Positions 1 through 8,086 of a DNA stretch of 64,000 bases are shown one piece after another. The notes below the pieces were generated by a model. The model ran no database searches. It saw nothing but the letters and a program-made list of their open reading frames with translations, and was not told the origin of the DNA. The DNA is taken from NCBI RefSeq assembly GCF_026020075.1, contig NZ_CP102772.1:3136501-3200500 (forward strand). The letters run 5' to 3'. The position numbers were made by a program, and so were the translations under genes. The stretch is from Bosea sp. NBC_00550 (lineage in GTDB: Bacteria; Pseudomonadota; Alphaproteobacteria; Rhizobiales; Beijerinckiaceae). Each line of letters starts with the position of its first letter. Position 1 is the first letter of the stretch.

Positions 1-60
1 GACACCGTTCCACCGATTGACCGGCATCGACCGATCGCTATAGTCCGCCCGCCCGTAGGG

Positions 61-145
61 GCCCCTGTGGCGGAATTGGTAGACGCGCTCGACTCAAAAT
101 CGAGTTCCGCAAGGAGTGCTGGTTCGATCCCGGCCAGGGGCACCA
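61..145 (+). tRNA. tRNA-Leu (anticodon CAA), CCA encoded
   Basis: The 7-bp acceptor stem GCCCCTG pairs with CAGGGGC at 135-141. The anticodon stem CTCGA/TCGAG encloses the loop CTCAAAA, so the anticodon is CAA and reads UUG. A long variable arm follows, as expected for a class II leucine tRNA, then the T-arm GGTTCGATCCC. The discriminator A and a genomically encoded CCA end the gene. No integrase or repeated 3' end is seen nearby, so it does not look like a used attachment site here. Confidence 0.97.
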
Positions 146-177
146 CTACCTTCTTCACTGACCGACCCGATGCCCGC

Positions 178-208
178 CCCCTGAAACCGCGAGTTTCCGG
201 GGTGTTTT
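178..208 (+). terminator. Probable terminator of the tRNA-Leu transcript
   Basis: CCCC-T-GAAAC and GTTTC-C-GGGG form a stem with one mismatch around the loop CGCGA, followed by TGTTTT. It lies about 30 bases after the tRNA, where a factor-independent terminator would be expected. The T run is short, so the call is moderate. Confidence 0.55.
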
Positions 209-373
209 GCTCTATTTGCGTATGTTGACCGTCGTGTGAGCCGCAAAAATCGTTGGCCTCCCGCAGCGGCAGGCCAAAACATGCAGCCGAGCATCGCCAT
301 CGGGAATGCCAAAGCCCCGAGAGAGGTTTCGGGATCGGCATAAAACTCGTTGGAGAAGCTCCAACCTGGAATT
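209..373. other. Non-coding stretch between tRNA-Leu and the sigma factor gene
   Basis: The gap from the tRNA to the sigma factor gene is about 324 bases. It holds the tRNA terminator, this stretch without recognisable genes, and the inverted repeat at 374-398. Open frames here run into the tRNA and have no recognisable product. Confidence 0.5.
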
Positions 374-398
374 GAAATCAATATAAAGTATTGATTTC
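374..398. promoter_or_regulatory. Perfect inverted repeat, candidate operator of the sigma factor gene
   Basis: Arms GAAATCAATA (374-383) and TATTGATTTC (389-398) are exact reverse complements separated by TAAAG. The element is AT-rich inside a GC-rich region and lies 71 bases before the sigma factor start, where a repressor of the iron locus would act. It does not match the Fur box, the Irr ICE motif or the RirA IRO box as I know them, so the binding protein is not named. Confidence 0.55.
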
Positions 399-469
399 GC
401 AGTGTTTTCCCTTGTTACCGAGCCGGTTCGTCCAGCATAAGCGCGGCAATTGCCGAGAACCGCACGGGC

Positions 470-979
470 ATGAACGACAAGACGACCGGGATTGCTGCGA
501 TTTATGCAGCCGAGCGGCAGAATCTGCGGCTGCGGCTGATTCAACGCGGCCTCGATGCGCAGCAGGCCTCCGACGCCGTGCAGGATATCTTCCTGCGCCT
601 GCTACGGTCTCCTCCCGCCGATCTTCGTGACCCCGGTGCCTACCTGCGTCGCTCGGCCGATACCATGGCCATTGACCACTGGCGGCGCCAACACCGCCAT
701 TTCGCTTTGTTCGCGCCCCTCCCGGCCGAGGAACTCGCGGTTTCCGACGAGGCGGCATCCATCGAAGGACAATTCGTGGCACGCGAACGCGACCAGCGTT
801 TGCGACGCGCAATCGCGGAGCTCCCCCCGCGTAGCCGCGAGGTCCTGCTCCTCCACAAATACGAGGGCTTGAGCTACGCCGAGATCGCTCTCCGGCTCGG
901 CATCGCGCGCAACACCGTCATGGTCCATCTCGCCAATGCGATGCGCAGCTTGCGCGCTGCGATGCGCGCCTCCGACTAA
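470..979 (+). CDS. FecI-like ECF RNA polymerase sigma factor
   Basis: The protein has 169 residues, the usual size for this group. Region 2 is visible at about residues 35-70 (AVQDIFLRLL, AIDHWRR), and region 4 with its helix-turn-helix at about 120-165 (LPPRSREVLLLHKYEGLSY, then LGIARNTVMVHL). Proteins of this family direct RNA polymerase to the gene of a TonB-dependent receptor when the receptor binds its ligand. A FecR-like gene and a receptor gene follow on the same strand, which is the standard order of a cell-surface signalling locus. The ligand is not shown by the sequence. The sigma-factor call is firm; the iron role is inferred from the neighbours. Confidence 0.93.
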   Translation: MNDKTTGIAAIYAAERQNLRLRLIQRGLDAQQASDAVQDIFLRLLRSPPADLRDPGAYLRRSADTMAIDHWRRQHRHFALFAPLPAEELAVSDEAASIEGQFVARERDQRLRRAIAELPPRSREVLLLHKYEGLSYAEIALRLGIARNTVMVHLANAMRSLRAAMRASD

Positions 980-1024
980 TGCTTTCGCGCCTGCGCATCG
1001 TCTATTGAGAAGGGGCTATTCCGG

Positions 1025-2035
1025 GTGCCAAAGGTCAGGCCGTCGGCCGCAATGGTAAGTCCGGCCCAGGACATTGCTATGGAAGATCACGCTGAAGAAA
1101 CGCCCGACGAGCAGGCGCTGCAATGGTTCGTCCGGCTGCGCGACGGCCAGGTGCGCCCCGCCGAGCAAAAGGCGTTCGACACGTGGTTGGCGACGAACCC
1201 TGATCATGCGCGCGCCTGGGCAGAGCTCGAGACCATCTGGCAGGACCTCGATCAAGTCGCACCCGCTGAACGGCCAGCCATCGCCGCGTCGTCGGTCGCG
1301 CCCGTGGCCAGACCGCGGCGGTGGCGGCAGGGCATTCTCGCGGTTGCGGCATCGCTTGTGCTGGCCGCGGGCCTGGCGAGCCTGCTCGCGCAGTCCGATT
1401 GGCTTGCCGATTACAGAACCGCAGCTGGAGAGCGCAGGATCGTCACCCTCACCGATGGCTCGCAGGTCGAACTGGCCCCTGCCTCCGCTATCGATGTCGA
1501 TCTGACAACGACCCGGCGCACGGTCAGGCTGCTATCGGGCCAAGCTTTCTTCACGGTCGCGAGCGATCCGAACCGGCCCTTCTCCGTGACCGCGCGCGGG
1601 GGAACCCTGACCGCTCTCGGCACGGCCTTCGATGTCAAGCTGGGTCTTGGGGCAGCGGTTTCGGTTGCAGTCGATGAGAGCCGCGTCGAGGTTCGGGTGC
1701 CGGGAGCTCCCGGCGTCGTCGTCGGCACTGGTCAGGGCGTCGGCTACGAAGGCACCGCGATCTCGCGGCCGGGCCCGCTCGACCCGGGCGAGATCGGCGA
1801 CTGGCGCCGGGGCAGGCTGGTTTTCCATGATGTTCGGTTGGCCGAAGCTATTGCCGATCTTAAACGCTATAGCGGCGGCCATATCCAGATCCTGTCTGGC
1901 GCAGCGGCGCAGCGGCGCGTGACGGCCGTGCTCGACGCGCGCAGCCCTGCAGCCGGCATAGACATGCTCGCCAGCGGCCTCGGATTGCGGGTCGTACGCC
2001 CCTTCGAGTGGTTGACCTTGCTGCTGCCCTTCTGA
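1025..2035 (+). CDS. FecR-like anti-sigma/sigma-regulator membrane protein
   Basis: The N-terminal cytoplasmic part has the DUF4880 pattern (EQALQWFVRLRDGQ, then FDTWLATNPDHARAWAELE). One membrane helix lies at about residues 100-120 (ILAVAASLVLAAGLASLLA). The periplasmic FecR domain follows at about 135-240, with LSGQAFFTV and GTAFDVK. The family carries the signal from an occupied outer-membrane receptor to the FecI sigma factor. I used the GTG at 1025 because AGAAGGGG sits 8 bases before it. ATG codons at 1052 and 1079 are alternatives, the latter with AGGA in front. The length of 336 is normal. Confidence 0.9.
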   Translation: MPKVRPSAAMVSPAQDIAMEDHAEETPDEQALQWFVRLRDGQVRPAEQKAFDTWLATNPDHARAWAELETIWQDLDQVAPAERPAIAASSVAPVARPRRWRQGILAVAASLVLAAGLASLLAQSDWLADYRTAAGERRIVTLTDGSQVELAPASAIDVDLTTTRRTVRLLSGQAFFTVASDPNRPFSVTARGGTLTALGTAFDVKLGLGAAVSVAVDESRVEVRVPGAPGVVVGTGQGVGYEGTAISRPGPLDPGEIGDWRRGRLVFHDVRLAEAIADLKRYSGGHIQILSGAAAQRRVTAVLDARSPAAGIDMLASGLGLRVVRPFEWLTLLLPF

Positions 2036-2090
2036 AGATATTTTTCGCAACGCAATAATGACTCCGCCCGCCGCCGGCGTCTTACCCCTG

Positions 2091-2117
2091 CGAGGGCCCC
2101 GATAGTCACGGCCCTCG
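2091..2117 (+). promoter_or_regulatory. Leader hairpin before the TonB-dependent receptor gene
   Basis: CGAGGGCC (2091-2098) pairs exactly with GGCCCTCG (2110-2117). No T run follows, so it is not a simple terminator. It lies 18 bases before the receptor start and could modulate read-through from fecR or translation. Confidence 0.3.
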
Positions 2118-2135
2118 TATCGATGGGGATCGACG

Positions 2136-4408
2136 ATGGGTATTCGGGTTGGGGCGCGGCTTGTCCGCCGGGCAGGACTGGCTGCGGCGCTGTGCGGGAC
2201 CGCTCTCGCGGCGGGAATTGTCGCCGTCCCGGCGATGGCGCAAGGCGTCCGAACGGTCGATATCCCCGCTCAATCCGTTTCCTCCGCGCTGATCGCCTTT
2301 TCGCGGCAACCGGCGTCGCCGTCGTCGCCCCGGCCTCGGCGACCGCAGGAAAGCGGTCCACTGCGGTCTCGGGCCCCCTATCGTCCGAGGCGGCCCTTGC
2401 TCGTCTTCTGGCCGGCACCGGGCTCAACTTCCGCTTCACCGGCGCGACAAGCGTGACCATCAGCGCAGCGGTGCCTGTTGCAACTGCCGGCGCAGCCATT
2501 CCCGAAGGCGTGATCGCGCTCGATACGATCGACGTGGCCGGCAACCCGCTCGCACGCGGAGGCGTCAGCGAGATCCTCATCGGACCACGCGAGCTGGAGC
2601 GCAAGAACCCCTCGGATATCCGCGATGTCTTTGCCAGCGAACCGCGCGTGAAGGTCGGCGGCTCCACCCCGATGTCGCAGAAGGTCTATGTCAACGGCGT
2701 GGAGGAGACCAATCTGGCCGTCACCATCGACGGCAGCCGGCAGAACAACAAGGTCTTCCACCACAACGGCACGACGCTGATCGATCCGTCGTTCCTGAGG
2801 GCGGCACGTGTCGATGCCGGCGTGGCGCCGGCCGATGCCGGCCCCGGAGCGCTCGCCGGCGCGATCGCCTACGAGACGAAGGACGCGCGCGACTTCCTGA
2901 CGGGCAACGGCGTCGGCGCTTTCGCGAAGACGCAGTTCAGCAGCAACGGCCCCGTCTTCACCAACAACCTGGCAGGCTATGCCCGGTATGAAGGTTTCGA
3001 CATCCTCGCCTACGGAACGCTCGGCAAAGGCGACAACTACAAGGCCGGCAACGGCCAGGAAGTCCTCGGCACCAAGACCGATCTGTTGAGCGGCCTGTTC
3101 AAGATGGGCTGGGAAGCTCCTTCAGGCGACCGCTTCCAGATCAGCCATGAGCGCGTCCGCGACGATGCCCTCAGGCCTTTCCGCGGCAATATCGGCTTCA
3201 TCACAGGCCGCCCCGTCTGGGAGCCGCGGGTTCGCCGCTACGAGATCGACCGGCAGAACACGGTCTTCACCTATAGCCGCACCTCCGCGCTCGGCTGGTG
3301 GGACCCCAAGGCGGTCCTCGCCTACAGCCGAACGGATGTCGACACGCCGATCTTCGAGCGGCCGGTCGGCGCCAGCCCCCTCCCCGTGACGTATCCGGGC
3401 ACCGGCGTCACCGACAGCTTCAACGGCAAGGTCGAGAACCGCTTCGGCTTCGGCGATTTCGGCAGCGTCACCGCCGGCGTCGACTTCTACAAGGACAAGG
3501 CACTCTACAAGGACCGCAACATGCGGGTGAACGAAAAGGCCAGCAATCTCGGCGTCTACGCGCAAGCGCGGCTGAAGCCGTTCGAGCGCGCGCGCCTCTC
3601 CTTCGGCCTGCGCGGCGACCAGCAGTGGTTCACCGGAACAACCGGGCAAGAGTTCGACAATGCCGGCCTGTCGCGCAACATCTCGGGCGAGTTCGACCTC
3701 ATTCCCGAGCACCTGACGGTCAGGGCCGGCTATTCCCATGTCTGGGGCGGCGTCCAGCTCGCCGAGAATTTCATCATGAATCCGGCCTGGCGCTACGGCA
3801 ACGGCATGCGACCGGCGACCTCGGACAATGTGATGGCCGGCCTCGTCGCGCGCTGGCACGGCTTCACCCTGGAGGGCTCGGTCTTCCGCACCGAAGTGGA
3901 GAATGCCCGCGCCGCGCGCTTTGCCGTCGCCAGCGCCACCTTGCTGCGCGACATCGAATCCCATGGCTACGAGATCGGCCTCGGCTATGCCTGGGAGGAC
4001 GGTTTCATCCGCGGCAAATATGCGAGCGTGAACGTCATGATCGACGGGCAGCGCGCGGATTCAGACACCGGGACCTATCTTGCCACACCGATCGGAGACG
4101 TCTTCACGCTGACGGCCGCCCATACCTTCCGGCAATGGGGCGTGACCGTCGGCGGCGATATCGAGATCGTGCGCGACTACAAGAAGGTCGCCCCCGGCAA
4201 CCTGCCGCTCAAGGGCTACGAGGTCGTCAATCTCTTTGCCGAGTACAAGCCGCTGCAGCTGCAGAACCTGATACTGCGTGCCGAGGTCAAGAACCTGCTC
4301 GACCAGACCTATGCCGATCGCGCCACCTACGGGCAGGAGTTCGGCACGGTGACACCGCTCTACCAGCCCGGCCGGGCGTTCGTCCTCAGCGCATCGGCGC
4401 GCTTCTGA
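2136..4408 (+). pseudogene. TonB-dependent outer-membrane receptor with STN domain, interrupted by a one-base frameshift
   Basis: The start at 2136 has GGGGAT upstream and gives a signal peptide (MGIRVGARLVRR... ending AMAQG) and the first half of an STN signalling domain (VDIPAQSVSSALIAFSRQ). From 2309 the domain continues only in another frame (TGVAVVAPASATAG, then EAALARLLAGTGLNF). The base shared by Gln and Thr at 2309 implies one A is missing from CAAACC. After that the plug (about residues 135-250, with SQKVYVNGVEETNLAV) and the barrel are uninterrupted, ending VLSASARF. STN-bearing receptors signal through FecR/FecI, which fits the two genes upstream. The FRAP/NPDL heme-receptor motifs are not seen, so I call the ligand an unknown metal chelate. 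It may be intact in the living cell if the shift is a sequencing error. Confidence 0.82.
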
Positions 4409-5517
4409 TGCGCCTGCTCGGCATCCTGGCCTTCCTGATCCTGCTCCTTCCGTCCGCGGGGACAGGCCGGGAGGTCGTCGATCTCGCAGGGCGCAAGGTC
4501 AGCGTGCCGGACAAGGTCGAGCGCATCATCATCGGCGAAGGCCGCTACCTGCCGGCCCTCGCGATCCTCGACCGGGGTGATCCCGTGGCCCGGCTTGTGG
4601 GAATGATGGGGGATTACGAGGCCGTCGATCCCGTCAGCTATGCCCGATATCGCGAACGCTTCCCGGCCCTCGACAAGGTCAAGCGGATCGGTCGCAACAC
4701 GCGCGACAGCTTCAGCATCGAGCAGGCCATTACGGCCTCCCCCCAGGTCGCGATCTTCAGCCTTTACGGCCACGGCCCGGACACGCGCTCCGGCGAGGTC
4801 ATCCGCGCGCTCGAAGCGGCGGGTGTCGCCATCGTCTTCATCGATTTCCGCAACGATCCGCTGGTCAACACGCCCCGGTCACTGGAACTTCTCGGAACGC
4901 TCCTCGGCCGCGAGGCGGAAGCGGCGGAGTTCATCTCGGTATGGCGGGCGGCATTGGCGGCCGTGACGGAGCGACTGGCATCGGCGCGGCCGAAACCGAC
5001 GCGCGTCTTCGTCGAGAGCCGCGTCGGGCTCGGGATGGGGTGCTGCGAAACCATGACCCGGGGCATGATGGGGCGCTTCGTCACCGCGGCCGGCGGCGTC
5101 AATATCGCGGAGGACATCCTGCCGGGCGAGGCCGGCGTCGTCAGCCTGGAATGGCTCATCTCCAACCCGCCCGAGGTCTACATCGGCACAGCGATCGGCA
5201 GCGGCCTGCAGCACGACGAGGCTCCGTGGCTGGCTCTGGGGCCGGGTGTGGAGGCGGCCGCGTCACGCGAGCGTCTCGCTCGCTCGATGGCGCGCACAGG
5301 CATAGCCGGGCTCGATGCGGTACGCGACGGCCGTGCCCATGCCGTCTGGCACCACTTCTACAACTCGCCTTTCAACGTCGTCGCCGTGCAGGCTTTCGCG
5401 CAATGGCTCCATCCGCAGCTCTTCGCCGATCTTGACCCGAAAGCGCTGCTGGCAACGATGCAGCAGCGCTTCCAGCCCGTATCGCTCGACGGCACCTATT
5501 GGACGAGCCTTCGCTGA
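4408..5517 (+). CDS. Periplasmic binding protein of the iron/siderophore (TroA-like) family
   Basis: A signal peptide (LLGILAFLILLLPSAGTG) precedes a two-lobed periplasmic binding protein of 369 residues. The beginning, VVDLAGRKVSVPDKVERIII, and the later SPQVAIFSL, LLGREAEAAEF and NPPEVYIG are typical of Fe3+-chelate, heme or cobalamin carriers. The ATG overlaps the receptor stop (TGATG), so it is translationally coupled to the receptor. No lipobox cysteine is seen at the signal peptide end. No permease or ATPase gene follows, so it must use a transporter encoded elsewhere or act in sensing. Confidence 0.85.
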   Translation: MRLLGILAFLILLLPSAGTGREVVDLAGRKVSVPDKVERIIIGEGRYLPALAILDRGDPVARLVGMMGDYEAVDPVSYARYRERFPALDKVKRIGRNTRDSFSIEQAITASPQVAIFSLYGHGPDTRSGEVIRALEAAGVAIVFIDFRNDPLVNTPRSLELLGTLLGREAEAAEFISVWRAALAAVTERLASARPKPTRVFVESRVGLGMGCCETMTRGMMGRFVTAAGGVNIAEDILPGEAGVVSLEWLISNPPEVYIGTAIGSGLQHDEAPWLALGPGVEAAASRERLARSMARTGIAGLDAVRDGRAHAVWHHFYNSPFNVVAVQAFAQWLHPQLFADLDPKALLATMQQRFQPVSLDGTYWTSLR

Positions 5518-5518
5518 A

Positions 5519-5851
5519 ATGGACGAGATGAACGACGGCGCCAATCCGCGACACAGCCGAGCAGATATCGCGACCGGCAATGCCTCCCTTTATCTCCAGC
5601 AGCTCTGCAAACACTTCGCCCACAAACTAGACGTCGAATTCGACAAGCAGGTGGGAAGCGTCCGTTTTTCAATCGGGCATTGTAAGCTCCTGGCACAGGA
5701 TGGCTGGCTTCGGTTGTGCCTGGATGCGCCAGATTCCGATGCTCTCCAGCAACTGCAAGAGGTCGTCGAACGTCACCTCGTCCGCTTCGCGTTTCGCGAG
5801 CACCTGTCCATCGAATGGCGACGGGACTTCCCGGTCAGGGATAGCCGATAG
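5519..5851 (+). CDS. DUF2218 domain protein
   Basis: A 110-residue soluble protein without signal peptide that begins one base after the binding-protein stop; a second ATG lies three codons later. It shows the DUF2218 pattern: an N-terminal region ending LCKHFAHKLDVEF, a middle GSVRFSIGHCKLLAQDGWLRL, and a C-terminal arm with HLVRFAFREHLSIEW. DUF2218 genes are commonly found with siderophore uptake genes, but I know of no established reaction. Its place as last gene of the receptor operon supports an iron-related role after uptake, such as handling the internalised chelate. That is inference. Confidence 0.85.
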   Translation: MDEMNDGANPRHSRADIATGNASLYLQQLCKHFAHKLDVEFDKQVGSVRFSIGHCKLLAQDGWLRLCLDAPDSDALQQLQEVVERHLVRFAFREHLSIEWRRDFPVRDSR

Positions 5852-5928
5852 CGCGACACCTCATGCTGCGGCGACGTTCGTCCGCATCCAGCCGGATGCC
5901 GGGCGTCAGTTCCACGGTGGGATCTCGG

Positions 5929-7620
5929 CTATCTCTCGCGCGCGACGCGGAAACCGTTCGTATAGAAGCGCACATCGGCTTCGTATTTGAAGCGGGCGGC
6001 CGAGCGCAGGTAGCGCGGATCATTGTTGAAGGAGCCGCCCCGCAGCACACGTTCGCGGCATCCCGGAACCGTGTAGGCGCTGCCGTCGCGGGGCGCGCTG
6101 CGATAGGTTTCGCTCCAGCAGTCGGCAACCCATTCGGCGGCGTTGCCGGCCATGTCGTAGAGGCCGAAGGCATTCGGCGGAAACTGGCCGACCGGCACGG
6201 CGCTGCGGCGCGTCTGGTCGTTGCAGCCGAGGCAGTTCGCCCGGTCTTTCGTCATGGACTGGCCCCAAGGGTAGACTGTCGTCGTGCCCGCGCGCGCGGC
6301 ATATTCCCATTCGCTTTCGGTCGGGAGGCGATATCGCTTGCCTGTCCGCGTCGAAAGCCAGGCGACATAGGCGCCCGCATCGTTCCAGTGAATGTCGGTG
6401 ACCGGGCGTCTGCCGCGTCCCAGCCCGCGGTCATCCGGCCGATAGCTGCAGCCGCCCTGATCGACGCAGAGATCCCACTCCTCGAACGTCACTTCCCGCG
6501 TCCCGAGATAGAAACCCCGGACGGTCACGGGATGGACCGGCTTCTCGAACTCGTAGAGGTCGTTGGAGCCCATCTGGAAGGTGCCGGCCGGGATCTCGAC
6601 CAGTTCCGGGCAGCCCGCACAGTCGCGTAGCGGTGCACCCGCGGGCTGGGATGACGACGAGGGACTCGAGGCCGCGGTCGGCGCAGCTGCAGCCGCCTTG
6701 CCGCGGTAGAGCTGCTCGCGGGTGCGGGCCAGTGCGGTGAAGCGCCCGTTCGGATAGGCGTCGAGATAAGCGCGGTACTCCGTCGCGTTCTCGCTGTTCC
6801 GGATCGATTCCCAGAAGGCGAGTTCATAGGCGTCCTGGGGTGCGCCCGCTGTTTCAGGAGGTGGAATCACCGCGCGGTTGGTCTGCGCCACCGCAACCGG
6901 GCGGGCGATGGGCGTGACCACGAGGCCTTTTGGCGGCTCGGAGGACAGCCAGGCCTGCTGGCTGCGCCGGCTTTCGCGCGCGATGGCGTCCCGCGTTTGC
7001 TTCAGCGCCGCGGTCATGTCGAGCCCGGGGGTTCGGATCGCCTTCAGCCAGGCTTCGACGGCGCGATTGCCGGCATCGGCAACGGTCCTGCCCGGTGCGG
7101 CCGGGAACAGCACGGCGATGCTTTCCATCGGCTCCAGCGGCAGCAGGCCCTTCCCCTTTCCCTGCCAGGGATTGTCCCGGCTGGCGTCGATGAAAAGCAG
7201 GGCGCTCGCCGGCCTGGCGACGATCAGCGGGTCGATGATCTCGTCGAGATCGACCGCGTCCTGGGCGCCGTTCTGCGGTGGCAGCAAAAAATTGCGGTTC
7301 CGCTGCTGGATCGCATGGCCGCTGTAGAAGACCACGGCCTGCGCCCCTCGCGTGAGCTTGCCCGTAAAGGCGGCTATGGCCTGCCGCAGCTCGGTGCGGC
7401 CGGCATTGTCGACGGCGACGACATCGAAGCCACCCGCGCGAAGGGTGTCGGCGACGGCGCGGCCTTGCGGGACCGCGTTGCCGATCGCCGCCTCCGGATA
7501 GAAGCCGTTGGCGACGACGAGCGCCACGCGCGCGGCCTCGCCCGTCTGCTGGGCGTGGCCGGGCACGGACGACAGCGCCTGCAGCACGACAGCCATGGCG
7601 AGGAAGCGCAACCAGCCCAT
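5929..7620 (-). CDS. Exported pseudo-caspase fused to an FGE/sulfatase-modifying-factor-like domain
   Basis: A signal peptide (MGWLRFLAMAVVLQALSS, cut near GHAQQ) leads into a caspase p20-like fold at about residues 30-240. The catalytic histidine is kept (VFYSGHA, His102), but the cysteine position reads FIDASRDNP, with Ser147 instead of Cys, so proteolysis is unlikely. A helical linker rich in Ala/Ser follows. The last 230 residues form an FGE-sulfatase fold (IPAGTFQMGSN, PTESEWEYAARAG, MAGNAAEWV, RVLRGGSF). The paired cysteines of true formylglycine-generating enzymes are not visible after RGGS, so this is probably a binding domain. I chose the ATG at 7620, with AAAGGA upstream, over the ATG at 7653 because the latter overlaps the previous gene and adds residues before the signal peptide. 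Confidence 0.85.
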   Translation of the reverse strand: MGWLRFLAMAVVLQALSSVPGHAQQTGEAARVALVVANGFYPEAAIGNAVPQGRAVADTLRAGGFDVVAVDNAGRTELRQAIAAFTGKLTRGAQAVVFYSGHAIQQRNRNFLLPPQNGAQDAVDLDEIIDPLIVARPASALLFIDASRDNPWQGKGKGLLPLEPMESIAVLFPAAPGRTVADAGNRAVEAWLKAIRTPGLDMTAALKQTRDAIARESRRSQQAWLSSEPPKGLVVTPIARPVAVAQTNRAVIPPPETAGAPQDAYELAFWESIRNSENATEYRAYLDAYPNGRFTALARTREQLYRGKAAAAAPTAASSPSSSSQPAGAPLRDCAGCPELVEIPAGTFQMGSNDLYEFEKPVHPVTVRGFYLGTREVTFEEWDLCVDQGGCSYRPDDRGLGRGRRPVTDIHWNDAGAYVAWLSTRTGKRYRLPTESEWEYAARAGTTTVYPWGQSMTKDRANCLGCNDQTRRSAVPVGQFPPNAFGLYDMAGNAAEWVADCWSETYRSAPRDGSAYTVPGCRERVLRGGSFNNDPRYLRSAARFKYEADVRFYTNGFRVARER

Positions 7621-7642
7621 CTGCAGATCGAATCCTTTCCGG

Positions 7643-8086
7643 CTAGCGCACATAAACCGTGATCTTCTGCGACATCACGGGCGGATCATGCGGCGTATGC
7701 GTATGGTCGCCCAGCAGCAATTGCAGCGTATGCCGCCCCTTGGGCAGCGTGACGACGACCTCGGTCTGGCCGTTGCCGAGGTGGATGTTGTTGTAGTCGG
7801 ACGGGATGGGCTGGTCCGGCGGGCCGGGCTCGGTATCGATCAGCAGGTGATGATGCCCGGTCCTGGCATGGGCGACACCGGCCGGGGCAACGCCCATGCC
7901 GCGCAGGCCGATCCGCACTGTGAACCGTTCGGGGACGCTCAATCCGTCGAGCGGATAGTGGAAATAGACCTGGGCGCCGGCCGGAGCCTGCTGGCGTGCG
8001 GGCGTCTGTGCGGCGGCATCGGACGGCCATCCTTGCCAGGCGGCCAGCGCGATGAGAAGGGCGGCTGTGGCGGCTGAGCGGATCAT
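7643..8086 (-). CDS. Exported single-domain DUF4399 protein
   Basis: A 147-residue protein with a signal peptide (ending DAAAQ) and one DUF4399 domain. The conserved histidine-rich pieces are visible: GHHHLLIDTE, NNIHLGNGQTE, HTLQLLLGDHTHTPHDPP. The clustered histidines suggest metal binding, but no activity is established for this family as far as I know. The start overlaps the stop of the upstream three-domain gene by four bases (ATGA), and the pseudo-caspase gene follows, so the three genes form one transcription unit. Confidence 0.88.
   Translation of the reverse strand: MIRSAATAALLIALAAWQGWPSDAAAQTPARQQAPAGAQVYFHYPLDGLSVPERFTVRIGLRGMGVAPAGVAHARTGHHHLLIDTEPGPPDQPIPSDYNNIHLGNGQTEVVVTLPKGRHTLQLLLGDHTHTPHDPPVMSQKITVYVR

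Noticed and set aside
61..145. Integration hotspot at tRNA-Leu
   Set aside because: No integrase, no repeat of the tRNA 3' end and no phage genes were seen in the following region.
94..381. Minus-strand open frame of 95 codons over the tRNA-Leu
   Set aside because: It runs through the tRNA and its terminator; the end is the tRNA read as protein, a common false prediction.
2300..2315. Programmed frameshifting in the receptor gene
   Set aside because: No slippery heptamer or downstream pseudoknot is apparent, and a missing A is simpler.
2136..4408. Heme-receptor assignment for the TonB-dependent receptor
   Set aside because: The FRAP and NPDL motifs are not visible, so only a generic receptor is called.
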